Part shown: positions 1-9,096 of the stretch, piece after piece
How the letters are laid out: each line of letters begins with the position of its first letter
Position numbering within the stretch: position 1 is the first letter of the stretch
Source: TMED14 sp003507115
Lineage (GTDB): Bacteria; Bacteroidota; Bacteroidia; Flavobacteriales; Schleiferiaceae
Assembly: GCA_943787925.1 (NCBI GenBank)
Contig: CALSOH010000002.1
Location: 1 to 64,000, forward strand
DNA: 64,000 nucleotides
Reading direction: 5' to 3'
Made by a program: the position numbers and the translations under genes
Notes under the pieces: model-generated
What the model was told of the DNA's origin: nothing
Databases searched by the model: none
What the model saw: only the letters and a program-made list of their open reading frames with translations

Positions 1-95
1 TTCAAATGTCTTAATCCAATAGACAAATTTTTTGCTACTACTTTCATTCCTTCGTCTACGTTCCCTTTTGTGTCTGTTAATATTACTATTTTCAT
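1..95 (-). CDS. Probable glycosyltransferase, N-terminus only (cut by window edge)
   Basis: Only the first 31 codons lie in the window. The protein begins MKIVILTDTKGNVDEGMKVV, a beta-strand followed by a glycine-containing loop and a helix, which is how many GT4/GT-B sugar transferases start. The ATG at 95-93 overlaps the stop of the upstream gene in an ATGA arrangement, so it is the last visible member of the low-G+C polysaccharide operon. The function is inferred from this short stretch and the neighbours; another Rossmann-type enzyme is possible. Confidence 0.5.
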   Translation of the reverse strand, partial: MKIVILTDTKGNVDEGMKVVAKNLSIGLRHL

Positions 96-1171
96 CTTTG
101 TAGCGCCAATTTATGTAAAACAAACTGCCAAAAAATTTCAGCAAATTCCGACATACCAGATTCTACTTCCCTGTGTTCATTATTGATTGATATTCTTTTT
201 GAATTATTATTCATATCATATATTATGACTTTGAATGTTTCTTGTGAACCAATCAAACCGCGAGTAGCATAAAATTCATTCGAGTAGTTTATCAAAGCTA
301 TACCGCCACTAGCCTTAACTTGTTCCACGTATTTCTTAATTCCGCCGTCTTGACAATTAAATGATTTCTTCAGCGGTGGTATCATGATATGGTACTTTTT
401 CGCATAACTCAAAATCAAATTCCCAACCTCAATCTTGTCTAAAGAATCGCTAATATAATGAATAATCAGACCTTCAGGTTTTGTTGATTTACGCACAAAT
501 AATTTAATATACTTAAAATGATAGATATGTGGAAGACTGGTTAGTGTTTTAAAAATTAAATAAACTTTTAAAACATGAGATACTCTTTCTATTTTATGCC
601 AATCATCATTATTTACACACCTGACAATAAAAACAGAAATATTTCTGCTAAAAATATTTGTTAATTCTGCCTGTATAAGATCCGTATTCTGATCGAAGAG
701 AAATTTTAAACGGTGTCTATATTTATTAAACACCAAACCGTTGTACAACAAATGATGAACTAAAGTTATAATCGTTTCATGAACTGGGCTGACAACATAA
801 TAACTCTTAAATTTAACCTTATTTTTCAATATTCTATCAACAGGAAGAAACTCTATTCCCTTCCATTTTCCTCCATTAAAAAACTCGATTACTAAAACAA
901 ACCTTTCTGGAATTTTCAAAGCACAGAAGCCAATATAGACAATATTTTCACTGCCATATTGCATGAAGACCTTCCAACCATTTGAGTCCGCATATTGAAT
1001 ACAAACCTCTTTGGCAGTCTCAAAGTGTTCCGCCGAAATCACCAAATCTACATCTCCGCTTATTTTTCCAGGATATCCAAGGTAATTCCTTTGAATGCAA
1101 TATTCGACTTTGGCCGAGGTCAAATCTAATAAAATACCATCCAATAAAGAGTTAACATCTAACGGCGTCAC
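92..1171 (-). CDS. Nucleotidyltransferase-like protein of polysaccharide locus
   Basis: 359 aa, soluble. Residues 24-46 read as an arginine-containing strand followed by SGDVDLVIS (G39, D40, D42). This matches the G-(S/G)-D-x-D metal-binding signature of the nucleotidyltransferase fold, as found in the N-terminal half of the 'RNY...SGDIDLLV' proteins common in capsule and O-antigen loci. Those relatives often carry a second kinase-like domain; here the remaining 250 residues show no P-loop that I can see. Its stop overlaps the next start by ATGA, and it lies 9 bp after the methyltransferase gene, so it is co-transcribed with sugar-assembly genes. A role in nucleotide or phospho-group transfer to a glycan precursor is only an inference. 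Confidence 0.5.
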   Translation of the reverse strand: MTPLDVNSLLDGILLDLTSAKVEYCIQRNYLGYPGKISGDVDLVISAEHFETAKEVCIQYADSNGWKVFMQYGSENIVYIGFCALKIPERFVLVIEFFNGGKWKGIEFLPVDRILKNKVKFKSYYVVSPVHETIITLVHHLLYNGLVFNKYRHRLKFLFDQNTDLIQAELTNIFSRNISVFIVRCVNNDDWHKIERVSHVLKVYLIFKTLTSLPHIYHFKYIKLFVRKSTKPEGLIIHYISDSLDKIEVGNLILSYAKKYHIMIPPLKKSFNCQDGGIKKYVEQVKASGGIALINYSNEFYATRGLIGSQETFKVIIYDMNNNSKRISINNEHREVESGMSEFAEIFWQFVLHKLALQR

Positions 1172-1180
1172 TGATCTAAT

Positions 1181-2029
1181 TTATGAAAATATTTGATTTT
1201 TTTTGTAATTAAAATACTGCTTACCAAAAGCTTGATTGAATTCCTCATCATTCGGTGAGTTTTTGGGTACCCAATTTTCAGACCTTTGACCAACGTACAA
1301 CCAAGACTCTCTCAGACCGGGAAAAACTCGACAAAGTGATTTAAAAATCTTTTGGTTCCATGGTTTAAGCTGATCCAAATGGTAATGATGTGTCGATATC
1401 TCTACACTGTCTAAACCCAAAAATCTATTCAATTCTATTAAATCATTTTTTACATATTCTCTAATGTGTCCTCTCCAAGGCCTCTGCCAAAAATAATATG
1501 CAAAAGGAGGATAATTCGTCTTACCAAATAAAACATCAATTCTTTTACGCAGGTTCACTGCATTAGGAACGGCAACAAATATGAACCCATTTGGTTTCAG
1601 AAAATCTAATAATTCATTCATCAAATCACCAGGAGAATCATGAAAATGCTCTATAACATTGTTAAGAACAATGCCGTCAAATGAACATTTTTCAAAAAGA
1701 TCTTCTAGTCTTCCCTGAGACTGCTTATATTCAATATCAAATTCTTTGGCAAAATTTAGAATTTTATCCTTGTTTCCAGGAAAATTGTACCAATCATCCC
1801 CGAAGTCATCAAATGCAACAACATCGTATCCGCAAGAAGAAAGCATCGCAGTCTTGTCACAAGATCCTGCACCAAAATCCAAAATTTTTGCGCCACTCTC
1901 TAGATACTTTGAAACAGACAATGGCATTTCAAAATAACTTTCCTTTCTGGCTAAAGGAATATAATTGTCAAATGGAAACTTTGAGTTTATGTTATTCCAC
2001 GCATTTTCAAGTGCACTTCGTTCAATCAT
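1181..2029 (-). CDS. Class I SAM-dependent methyltransferase
   Basis: 282 aa. The SAM-binding motif I is ILDFGAGSCDKT (residues 49-60), followed by the acidic strand end VVAFDD (70-75). The motif IV/post region is VLNNVIEHFHD (121-131) and LKPNGFIFVAVPN (144-156). This is the Methyltransf_11/23 pattern seen in enzymes that O- or C-methylate sugars in surface glycans. The start overlaps the stop of the preceding GT2 gene by 4 bases (2026-2029), suggesting translational coupling. The substrate is not readable from sequence. G+C is low, like the rest of the 1-6.6 kb block. Confidence 0.8.
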   Translation of the reverse strand: MIERSALENAWNNINSKFPFDNYIPLARKESYFEMPLSVSKYLESGAKILDFGAGSCDKTAMLSSCGYDVVAFDDFGDDWYNFPGNKDKILNFAKEFDIEYKQSQGRLEDLFEKCSFDGIVLNNVIEHFHDSPGDLMNELLDFLKPNGFIFVAVPNAVNLRKRIDVLFGKTNYPPFAYYFWQRPWRGHIREYVKNDLIELNRFLGLDSVEISTHHYHLDQLKPWNQKIFKSLCRVFPGLRESWLYVGQRSENWVPKNSPNDEEFNQAFGKQYFNYKKNQIFS

Positions 2030-2916
2030 TGTTGCTTAAGATATTTGGTTTTTAAATATTCACTAATATACTTATAAATCTGAACGTCTTCCTTCCTCCC
2101 CATAATAAAAGATAAAAATCGCTTAAATACCGAATATCGCCACCTACTTTTGACGTACTTGTTGACGTCAAATCCATATTTTGAAATGTAGTACACAGCT
2201 GAGTCTACAGCATGGGTAAGTGTCGCAACGGAATTGGCACTTATTTTCTTAAGGTGAATATAACCAATTGAATGATCGTATTCTATTACTCCAAAAGGAT
2301 TTAAATTTGACAATCTTTGCGACAAATCAGGTTCTTCTGCATAGAGAAATATTTTTTCATCGAATCCTCCAGCGTCAAGAAAATGTGATTTTCTTACAAA
2401 GAAAAAAGCCCCATTTAAATACATTTTAGCCGAATCAAATAAATTCAAGTAATTCAAAATTTTATTCAAAAACATAACACGAAAAATTGAGTGATATTCC
2501 ATTTTATAAAAGAATGAATTCTTTATTTTTAAATCCTCATCGTACTCTTTACAACCATATAATGATAAAAAACTATTTTTTGAAAATTTAGCTAAAACCG
2601 TGTTAAAGCATTTCTGAGAAAGTCTTGCGTCAGGATTCATAATTAATATAATGTCAGATTTCGCATGGTTTATTCCTATATTATTTGCTGCGCCATAACC
2701 ATAATTTCCTCCTGACCATACAATATTGACGAAGTCACCCCATTCTTTGTTTACAATAACTTTTAATTCATTAAAAATTTCTCTTTCACTATTATCGACA
2801 ATTACAACTTCCAGGTACGCACCAATGTCATTAAATAATTTTATTGATCTCAAACAATCTATAATTATGTCATTAGATCGAAAAGTCACTATGACTACAG
2901 ATAATGTTGTTTTCAT
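2026..2916 (-). CDS. GT2 family glycosyltransferase (rhamnosyltransferase-like)
   Basis: 296 aa. A GT-A fold is indicated by the N-terminal LSVVIVTFRSND, then VVIVDNS (37-43), the nucleotide-sugar loop SGGNYGYGAANNIG (68-81) and the metal-binding LIMNPDAR (91-98). A second acceptor-side motif, AEEPDLSQRL, lies near residue 193. This layout is typical of the WbbL/rhamnosyltransferase branch of GT2. It would transfer one sugar to the undecaprenyl-linked repeat unit at the cytoplasmic face. It lies 18 bp after the polymerase gene and overlaps the methyltransferase by 4 bases. Confidence 0.85.
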   Translation of the reverse strand: MKTTLSVVIVTFRSNDIIIDCLRSIKLFNDIGAYLEVVIVDNSEREIFNELKVIVNKEWGDFVNIVWSGGNYGYGAANNIGINHAKSDIILIMNPDARLSQKCFNTVLAKFSKNSFLSLYGCKEYDEDLKIKNSFFYKMEYHSIFRVMFLNKILNYLNLFDSAKMYLNGAFFFVRKSHFLDAGGFDEKIFLYAEEPDLSQRLSNLNPFGVIEYDHSIGYIHLKKISANSVATLTHAVDSAVYYISKYGFDVNKYVKSRWRYSVFKRFLSFIMGRKEDVQIYKYISEYLKTKYLKQQ

Positions 2917-2934
2917 TTTTTATAATTACTAATT

Positions 2935-4041
2935 TCATATTGACCGCAATGTACGAAAAAGTTCTGAAATTGTTTCTGAATCTTCCCCATTCAAAATTGA
3001 TAAACCAAAATATTTATGCAATAACAAAATAATGAAAATAACAAATAAATATATATACATTGAATATCGATCCACAATTGACTTTACGTAACGCAATGAG
3101 TATAACAAATAGATCACAAAAATAAAAATAAATGGGTGTATGAATCGATGAGCTACAATTTGAATACTCATAGAAATTGGGATATATAAGAGTGTGCTTA
3201 AAGTCAGTCGATATAAAAATCGTAGCTTGGGATCCGTCGAAATTAATTTTTTTCTTAACAACTGATTGTGCCAAAATATTACTGTCATTACAATGAAGAG
3301 GTGGGGCAAAATTGTAAATAAACCTCCACTTAAAGTGATTAAATGATGAGAACCTGTATAGACAAAATACTTTGAAAGGATACCAAGTTCAATTGAATTT
3401 AAAAAGCCTAATCCAAGTAATAAAGAAATGCCGAACACAATATTAGCAATTGTGAAATCGAAATCATTCTTTATGGAATTTAATACAATAAATATAAGAT
3501 AAATAATAGTACTTGAATGACTACAAATTGCTAATATAAAAAAGAACGTAAATTTCACCTTATTTTTATCTATATATAAAAAATATAAAGCTAATAAAAC
3601 AAACGCCAGTCCTAAAAAATACCGTAATTGATTTACTACAGGAATATATTGTATAACAAATAAAAATAAAACCGGAAGAATAGGATTTACATCAAATTTC
3701 ATTACAATAATTGGATAAATTATAGCAAAGAAAAAAATATGAATCCGATATAATACAAGAAAAGAATAATCCAATTGACTTAAAAGATAGGACAGCGCAC
3801 TAAATACAACATCTACAATCAGCAAAGGATGTTTGAAATAAAATTCATACTGTGACCAATCCGCAGAATCTTTTACTCCTACAAAAAGTATTAAAATAAA
3901 GAAAAACGAATAAAACGAACCAACATATAATAATGATGATTTAGGTTTTAATAAATCAAAGAAGATTCCTAAAAAAAATGTAAATGATAAAAATATTAAA
4001 CCGAATAAAAGCACTGCAGCAAAACTAAATTCATTAAACAT
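2935..4041 (-). CDS. EpsG/Wzy-like polysaccharide polymerase
   Basis: 368 aa from the chosen ATG at 4041. This start is preceded by an AAGGAA ribosome-binding site and overlaps the flippase stop by only 8 bases; a start 57 bases further upstream would overlap much more. The protein is almost entirely hydrophobic with about ten membrane segments. A conserved polar stretch, VGVKDSADWSQYEFYFK, sits after the second segment and matches the first periplasmic loop pattern of EpsG-family polymerases. A later NQLRYFLGLAFVLLAL segment also fits. In a Wzx/Wzy pathway it would polymerise lipid-linked repeat units in the periplasm. Assignment rests on topology, these motifs and its place next to a flippase. 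Confidence 0.75.
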   Translation of the reverse strand: MFNEFSFAAVLLFGLIFLSFTFFLGIFFDLLKPKSSLLYVGSFYSFFFILILFVGVKDSADWSQYEFYFKHPLLIVDVVFSALSYLLSQLDYSFLVLYRIHIFFFAIIYPIIVMKFDVNPILPVLFLFVIQYIPVVNQLRYFLGLAFVLLALYFLYIDKNKVKFTFFFILAICSHSSTIIYLIFIVLNSIKNDFDFTIANIVFGISLLLGLGFLNSIELGILSKYFVYTGSHHLITLSGGLFTILPHLFIVMTVIFWHNQLLRKKLISTDPKLRFLYRLTLSTLLYIPISMSIQIVAHRFIHPFIFIFVIYLLYSLRYVKSIVDRYSMYIYLFVIFIILLLHKYFGLSILNGEDSETISELFRTLRSI

Positions 4042-5365
4042 TAAGTTCCTTGTATACCATATATGGCCATTTCCAATTTTGGTAAAGGAGCTGTACAAGA
4101 CCTTGACTTAAAATTACGGACCAAATTCCTAAAGAGGTGAACTCGAAAAATATAATCATAATTACAAGAACAAAAAAACCAGATACGATGGATGGACCAT
4201 AAAATGGTACTATATTCTTTGTCAATAAAAATTTCGCGGCATTAGCATGATTTTGCTCCAAAAAGAATACAAAAAATAATAATATTAAAAATTCTTTTGG
4301 CAAGAATGATGCTTCTGAAAATTCTAAAAGTTGTAGAATTTCAGACGAAGTAATGAAAATAAATGAAAGCGTAATGAAAATTAGAACAAAGTGTTTTGAA
4401 CATGTATAATAAACCTTTTTCAATTCATGTATTCTAGAATCTATTCTTAAAGCTGATAATTGTGGAAATGACGTATTAAAACTGATAACCGAAAGAGTAG
4501 ATATTAATGAAAACACTTGATAAGATAAACCTACTGATGATATTTCTGGTAAACTCAAATAGAAACCACCAATAAATATTGAGGATTTTGAAACTAAAAA
4601 CCCACCAACATTTGTAGCACCCACTTTTAACGCATTTGGCGATATATTTTTTAGCAATTTTAAATCAATTTGATCATCATTGCCTATATTTACAACTTCA
4701 TTATTTAAGATTAATTTCAAAGATAATCTAGAAAATAATATACTTATCAACTGGGCCATAATTACACCAATTAGACCTAATTCTAAGTATACAAAGACCA
4801 CTGTAGAAGCCAAGAGTATAATCTGAGAAACAAATAGTATTTTTTTTACTTCAAAAATTCGACCTATACCGATAAGATATGATTCCATATATTGGCTGTA
4901 TAAGCTTACGAAACAAGTGACGATTTGAATGGACCAAGCTATGTATAAATGGAGTTTACTTCCTCCGAATTTGGAGAGCATACTAGATATATATATTGTG
5001 CCAAAAACGACAAGTATTAAGCTTAAAACAAGTGCCACTACTTTGTAGTAATACTTCATAATAATCAAAATCTTATTAAGAAGCTCATCATTTGCCTTTC
5101 CGTCAAAAATCTCTATTTCACTTATTCCAGTTTTTTGAATATTTTTCGCTCCCGACAGAGCATATGCTACGTTTCGAGTGAAAGTAGAATTAAAACCGAA
5201 ATCTAATAGAAATACGATAGCATTGAATGAATTGAAAATAATCCAAAATCCTAATGTCTCCGATGCCAAATGGCGCATTAACAAAGCCAGTATTCCAAAT
5301 TGAACTATCATTTTTATACCCGTTGCGTAATAATTCCACTGGTAGTCTTTTTTCGTTGGTTCCAC
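4034..5365 (-). CDS. Wzx-type flippase (MOP superfamily)
   Basis: 443 aa with roughly twelve predicted membrane helices and no signal peptide. The start region YYATGIKMIVQFGILALLMR and the glycine-rich loop around residues 240-265 (NALKVGATNVGGF) are typical of polysaccharide-biosynthesis MOP transporters. It should flip undecaprenyl-diphosphate-linked repeat units across the inner membrane. It is the first gene of the leftward low-G+C operon, with a near-perfect -7 box 51 bases upstream. A second, unrelated-looking Wzx domain occurs in the fusion protein at 18.1-20.3 kb, so the locus has two flippases. Confidence 0.85.
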   Translation of the reverse strand: MEPTKKDYQWNYYATGIKMIVQFGILALLMRHLASETLGFWIIFNSFNAIVFLLDFGFNSTFTRNVAYALSGAKNIQKTGISEIEIFDGKANDELLNKILIIMKYYYKVVALVLSLILVVFGTIYISSMLSKFGGSKLHLYIAWSIQIVTCFVSLYSQYMESYLIGIGRIFEVKKILFVSQIILLASTVVFVYLELGLIGVIMAQLISILFSRLSLKLILNNEVVNIGNDDQIDLKLLKNISPNALKVGATNVGGFLVSKSSIFIGGFYLSLPEISSVGLSYQVFSLISTLSVISFNTSFPQLSALRIDSRIHELKKVYYTCSKHFVLIFITLSFIFITSSEILQLLEFSEASFLPKEFLILLFFVFFLEQNHANAAKFLLTKNIVPFYGPSIVSGFFVLVIMIIFFEFTSLGIWSVILSQGLVQLLYQNWKWPYMVYKELNV

Positions 5366-5415
5366 TTGGGTTTAATTTAACTTGGTTTCGAATCTGTTCT
5401 TGATGTCTAACACTC

Positions 5416-5423
5416 CAAAGATA
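5416..5423 (-). promoter_or_regulatory. Candidate -7 promoter box for the leftward low-G+C operon
   Basis: Read on the minus strand this is TATCTTTG, an exact match to the Bacteroidota sigma-A -7 consensus TAnnTTTG. It lies 50 bases before the flippase start. A T-rich stretch ending TTTTTTTAG sits about 16 bases upstream, near the -33 position. It would drive all six genes from the flippase to the left edge. Confidence 0.5.
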
Positions 5424-5470
5424 TTATTTCACCATCTAAAAAAATCCTAAATATTTTATGCTTTCGGTTG

Positions 5471-5478
5471 TAATTTAG
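5471..5478 (+). promoter_or_regulatory. Possible -7 box for the divergent Wzz gene
   Basis: TAATTTAG is one base off the TAnnTTTG consensus and lies 24 bases before the Wzz start at 5503. No convincing TTTG -33 element is seen, so this is a weak call. Confidence 0.25.
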
Positions 5479-5502
5479 CTTTCTGCATAATAAATTCAAT
5501 CT

Positions 5503-6573
5503 ATGATAAACGATCAGCACCCCGATGAAAGTGCAATTTTAAACCTCTTTAAACACTTAACTAATTGGGCTAGAGATATTTACAAAAAAAGATTTTTTGT
5601 ACTAATTACATCGTTGTCATGTTCAATGATAGGAATGTGTTTTGAATTCTTCAGAACTCCAGAATATGAAGCCACTTTTGTTGTCTCTATAGATAAAAAG
5701 GAAGGTGTAAGCGGCCTTGCCAATATTGCATCACAATTTGGAGTTTCAATTGGGGGCTCAAGTGGTGGTACTTTTGAAGGTGACAATCTTTTGGTCATCC
5801 TACGGAGTAGAAGGTTAATTCAAAAAGTTCTATTATCTACACCTAAAGTTGATTCAAGTAAAACACTTTTAATCAATGATTTAGTTAGCGCAGATAAATA
5901 CCTCGAGAACGATTGGCTAGAATTAGGGATTTTCCCAGTTACTAACCCTATGAATGTTACAAGTCGACTTGATTCCGCGCTGGGTGAAGTTTATGAGACA
6001 TTGTTAGAGGAATCTTTAAGAATTTCTAAATTGGACAAGGATTTGTCCATTGTACAAATTACGGCGAAATCAAAAAGCGAATCTTTCTCGAAATTCTTTG
6101 CTGAGAATCTAGTCGAATCGGCAACCGAGTTTTACCTGAACACGCGAACGTCTCAAAACAAAAAGAATATTGCAAAGCTTGAGCACAGGATAGACTCAGT
6201 AAAATCAGAGCTTAAAATTGCCCTCTACAATTCAGGTGTAGAGAGCGATCAAGCTCTCTTCACAATGGTTTCATCCGCAAAAGTAAAATCTAAAGAAGCT
6301 CAAATGAACGTCACGATGCTAACTGCATTGTATGGTGAGCTCATTAAGAATTTGGAACTAAGTAAAACAATCGCCGCAAGAGAGGAACCACTTATAACAA
6401 TAATTGACACTCCACATTATCCTTATTTAATTCCCAAATTATACCTAAAGAGCTTTATCATAAACTGGATTCTTGGAACATTCATTTCCTCTCTTGTAGT
6501 TTCTGGTATTCAAATCAATCGTATTTTGAGTAAGGTCGTCAATAATAATAAACAGAGGTTGGACAACATTTAA
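5503..6573 (+). CDS. Wzz-domain chain-length regulator (copy 1)
   Basis: 356 aa. It has the co-polymerase topology: an N-terminal membrane helix (about 31-50), a large extracytoplasmic domain with a coiled-coil-prone middle (about 200-290), and a C-terminal helix (about 313-332) preceded by proline-rich PHYPYLIPK. There is no P-loop kinase domain, so it is not a full Wzc. The stretch QFGVSIGGSSGGTFEGDNL aligns with QFGIDVGGNNPGGIFKGES in the Wzz protein at 12.9-13.9 kb, so the two are paralogues despite very different base composition. It is divergent from the flippase operon and sits at the edge of the low-G+C block. It probably sets polymer length for the neighbouring polymerase. Confidence 0.8.
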   Translation: MINDQHPDESAILNLFKHLTNWARDIYKKRFFVLITSLSCSMIGMCFEFFRTPEYEATFVVSIDKKEGVSGLANIASQFGVSIGGSSGGTFEGDNLLVILRSRRLIQKVLLSTPKVDSSKTLLINDLVSADKYLENDWLELGIFPVTNPMNVTSRLDSALGEVYETLLEESLRISKLDKDLSIVQITAKSKSESFSKFFAENLVESATEFYLNTRTSQNKKNIAKLEHRIDSVKSELKIALYNSGVESDQALFTMVSSAKVKSKEAQMNVTMLTALYGELIKNLELSKTIAAREEPLITIIDTPHYPYLIPKLYLKSFIINWILGTFISSLVVSGIQINRILSKVVNNNKQRLDNI

Positions 6574-6727
6574 ATCTTTGTACTTTAATCAATAAGTTAT
6601 TGGGAATTTTCAGCGAAGTCATCAGTCCAAGTAATTGAATGAATTTTGCTTTCAAAAATTAATATCTTTTGGGCAGATTAAGTTCTGAATTATGAAAATA
6701 TAGGGGGGTGCCACTCCTTCGAAAATC

Positions 6728-9086
6728 TTATCGGGTAAGCAAGGTGTACACGGTTCCAAAGCCCATCGCGGCGCTTGTTAACGTGGCTACCACCTGATTC
6801 CAATCGAGGGGATTAGGCTCTGCCTTTCTCTTTTGTGGCTTCGGTTCCTTTAAAACCGTATGAATCGTGGCGCCAGGGCGGACGATGGGGTGCATCCAGA
6901 ATAAACCATAGTTGCGCACTTTGGAGAACTGACCATTGGGATAACTTACGTACGTATCCTTAATGGATGCCTTCTTAGCAAAACCCAATCCGAATTGCTT
7001 CACGAAGTAGGTGCTGCGGCGATTGGGTTCAAAAGGGGCATTAAATGTGGTTTTACCATTGCGAACGTAGTATTTGGTGCCGGGTCCATCGATGGTGACT
7101 AAACCTTCCTTTTCAGGCACAAATAGACTGTCTCCATCAGAAATGGTCAAATTTGAGTTCGACTTGGGACTTACTCAATGCCCGATCCAAATTCAGTCGA
7201 ATATTCGGTTTGTTCTGACGTTTCAAGGATGCTTGAGCGGTACTACCGTTCAACGTGATGCCGCCGGCGCGCTCAACCAACGAGTTAATTTTCTCATCCT
7301 TGCTAAGGCGGACATAGAGCCCTGGATAGAGCACCTCTCCGCCGATATAGACCATGTTCTGCAACTGGTACTCCGGTATCTCCCGCACAATGATCTGATC
7401 ATAGGGCTGCAGCGTAAAATCAAGACGTTCATCTTGAACCGTCAAGTCTCTAGAAAGCTCACGCGGCACAGAAGTCACGAGCGCCGTGGTATAGATGTCC
7501 CTATTCGTTCCTGAACGGAAATCCGCAAATGCCCCGAGTCGATTCACTTCCACCCGCGTATAGTCCGCGGAATTTTTTAGTCCTCCAGCCTGACGCAATG
7601 CGTCGCCCAAGGTCATCCCATCTGCAAAGGGGATTTTCAGAGGCGACCGCACCGCACCTTGCACCGAGATGGGCATGGCATCTGAGTCTGGAACTTCCAA
7701 AATATAGAGCTTGTCCTTGTTCTGTAGCACGCATGTATGGGCGTCTTCGGCATGGAGAACAAGGAAAGTGCGGGACTTGTCGGAAAGTTCTCTCGAAATA
7801 TACATGGCGTCCCTTGAGGGCATCCGGCTGAAGCCCGCCCGCTTGTTCCAAAAGTGCAGAAAGCGTCATACCCTCCGTATATGAGTATTTGCCTGGAATT
7901 TCTACTCCACCGGTAATTTCCACATAACTACGTAGCTCCATCATTTGCTGACCCACATAAATAGAATCCCCTGAGGAAAGAGTGGCGGTAGAGGCGCTAG
8001 CTGATTGAACCACATAGCCACCAGGTCCCCGTTTATACCACTCTAAGCCAGAAGAATGAGCGTCTTCCGACATGCCCCCGGCATAGACAAGCAGTTCCAT
8101 TGGGGATTCTCCCGTTTTGGCTTCGTATTTAAAGGGACGCCTTACAGCACCCTGGATAGATACAATGCGACCTAAGGCGCCCACGTGAACAAAGTCTTGA
8201 TCCTGCATGTAAATGTTCGCTATCCGCTCCGGAGCGAATAAAAAGGCATACACGTCAAACGTGGCAACCACTTTTCCATGGCGGACAATGTGGATGTCAC
8301 GGAGGGTGCCCTGGTTCGTCGGGCCGCCAGCGGCCACCAGGGCATTGAAGGCCGTATTCAAGTGCTGGGAAACTGTAGGAGCCCGGGTGAACGACCTCGC
8401 CGACAACATGGATCGTGATATTGCGAGAATAGGCCAAGGCAATGTCTACATCGTTGGATGAGGAATTGAAATAGGGTCGAATTTTGGCTTTTATCAACTT
8501 CTGAACGGATTCAAAGGATAAACTCCCTACTTGGACCTTACCCCATTGGTCCATGGAAATCGCTCCTTGAGGATCCACGGTGTAGACTTTCTGGAAATAG
8601 GAAGTACCGTAAACGGTCAGGGAAATTTGGTCCCCGGAACCTAAAACATAGTCTGGGCCCGCTTTAGCATCGCTCCCTCGGTCGTAGACCTCAATGTCTG
8701 CATCCCGGAAAATTTGATGTCCAAAAATACTAGAACTGTCTTGCCCACTTGCCGTGGTTTTAGTCTCCTCACTTGCGGAATTCGCAGTGGCTCCTTCTCG
8801 AAATTGTACCGCCGAGGGGGGGTTCCATGCCCTTGACATCTTCTTCGTCCAGTTGAAGCTCGGCGACACGCTGTTTGAATTTTGCTGCTTCTGTAGGCGA
8901 AAGGCCCAAAGAAAGGGCCATCGCTTCGGCTTCAGCCTCCGACAAACCCTGGGACGCACCGCGCTTTAAAATTTGGGTGATTTGGGCATTGCTGAGGTCA
9001 TCCACATTCACTCCCACAAGGGACTGTCCCAACACAACCATGGTAGCCAGAATGAACAAAGAAGTAAGGAAATACTTAGGCTTCAT
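6728..9086 (-). pseudogene. SLBB-domain polysaccharide export outer-membrane protein, copy 1, frame broken four times
   Basis: Read across frames this is one protein of about 785 aa. It has a signal peptide (MKPKYFLTSLFILA...), a Poly_export domain with GSGDQISLTVYGTSYFQKVY, several SLBB domains (for example IQGAVRRPFKYEA, ITGGVEIPGKYSY, VQGAVRSPLKIPF, IGGEVLYPGLYVR, each ending in an AGG motif) and a C-terminal membrane helix (VVATLTSAAMGFGTVYTLLT). It would form the outer-membrane exit channel for a polysaccharide. Frame breaks lie near 8816-8822 (a run of seven G), 8370-8380, 7815-7830 and 7145-7165. All pieces keep family-typical sequence up to each break, which fits sequencing indels better than long-standing decay. 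It is the paralogue of the gene at 13.9-16.3 kb and starts 10 bp after the Wzi-like gene. Confidence 0.8.
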
Positions 9087-9096
9087 ACGTTTTGAT

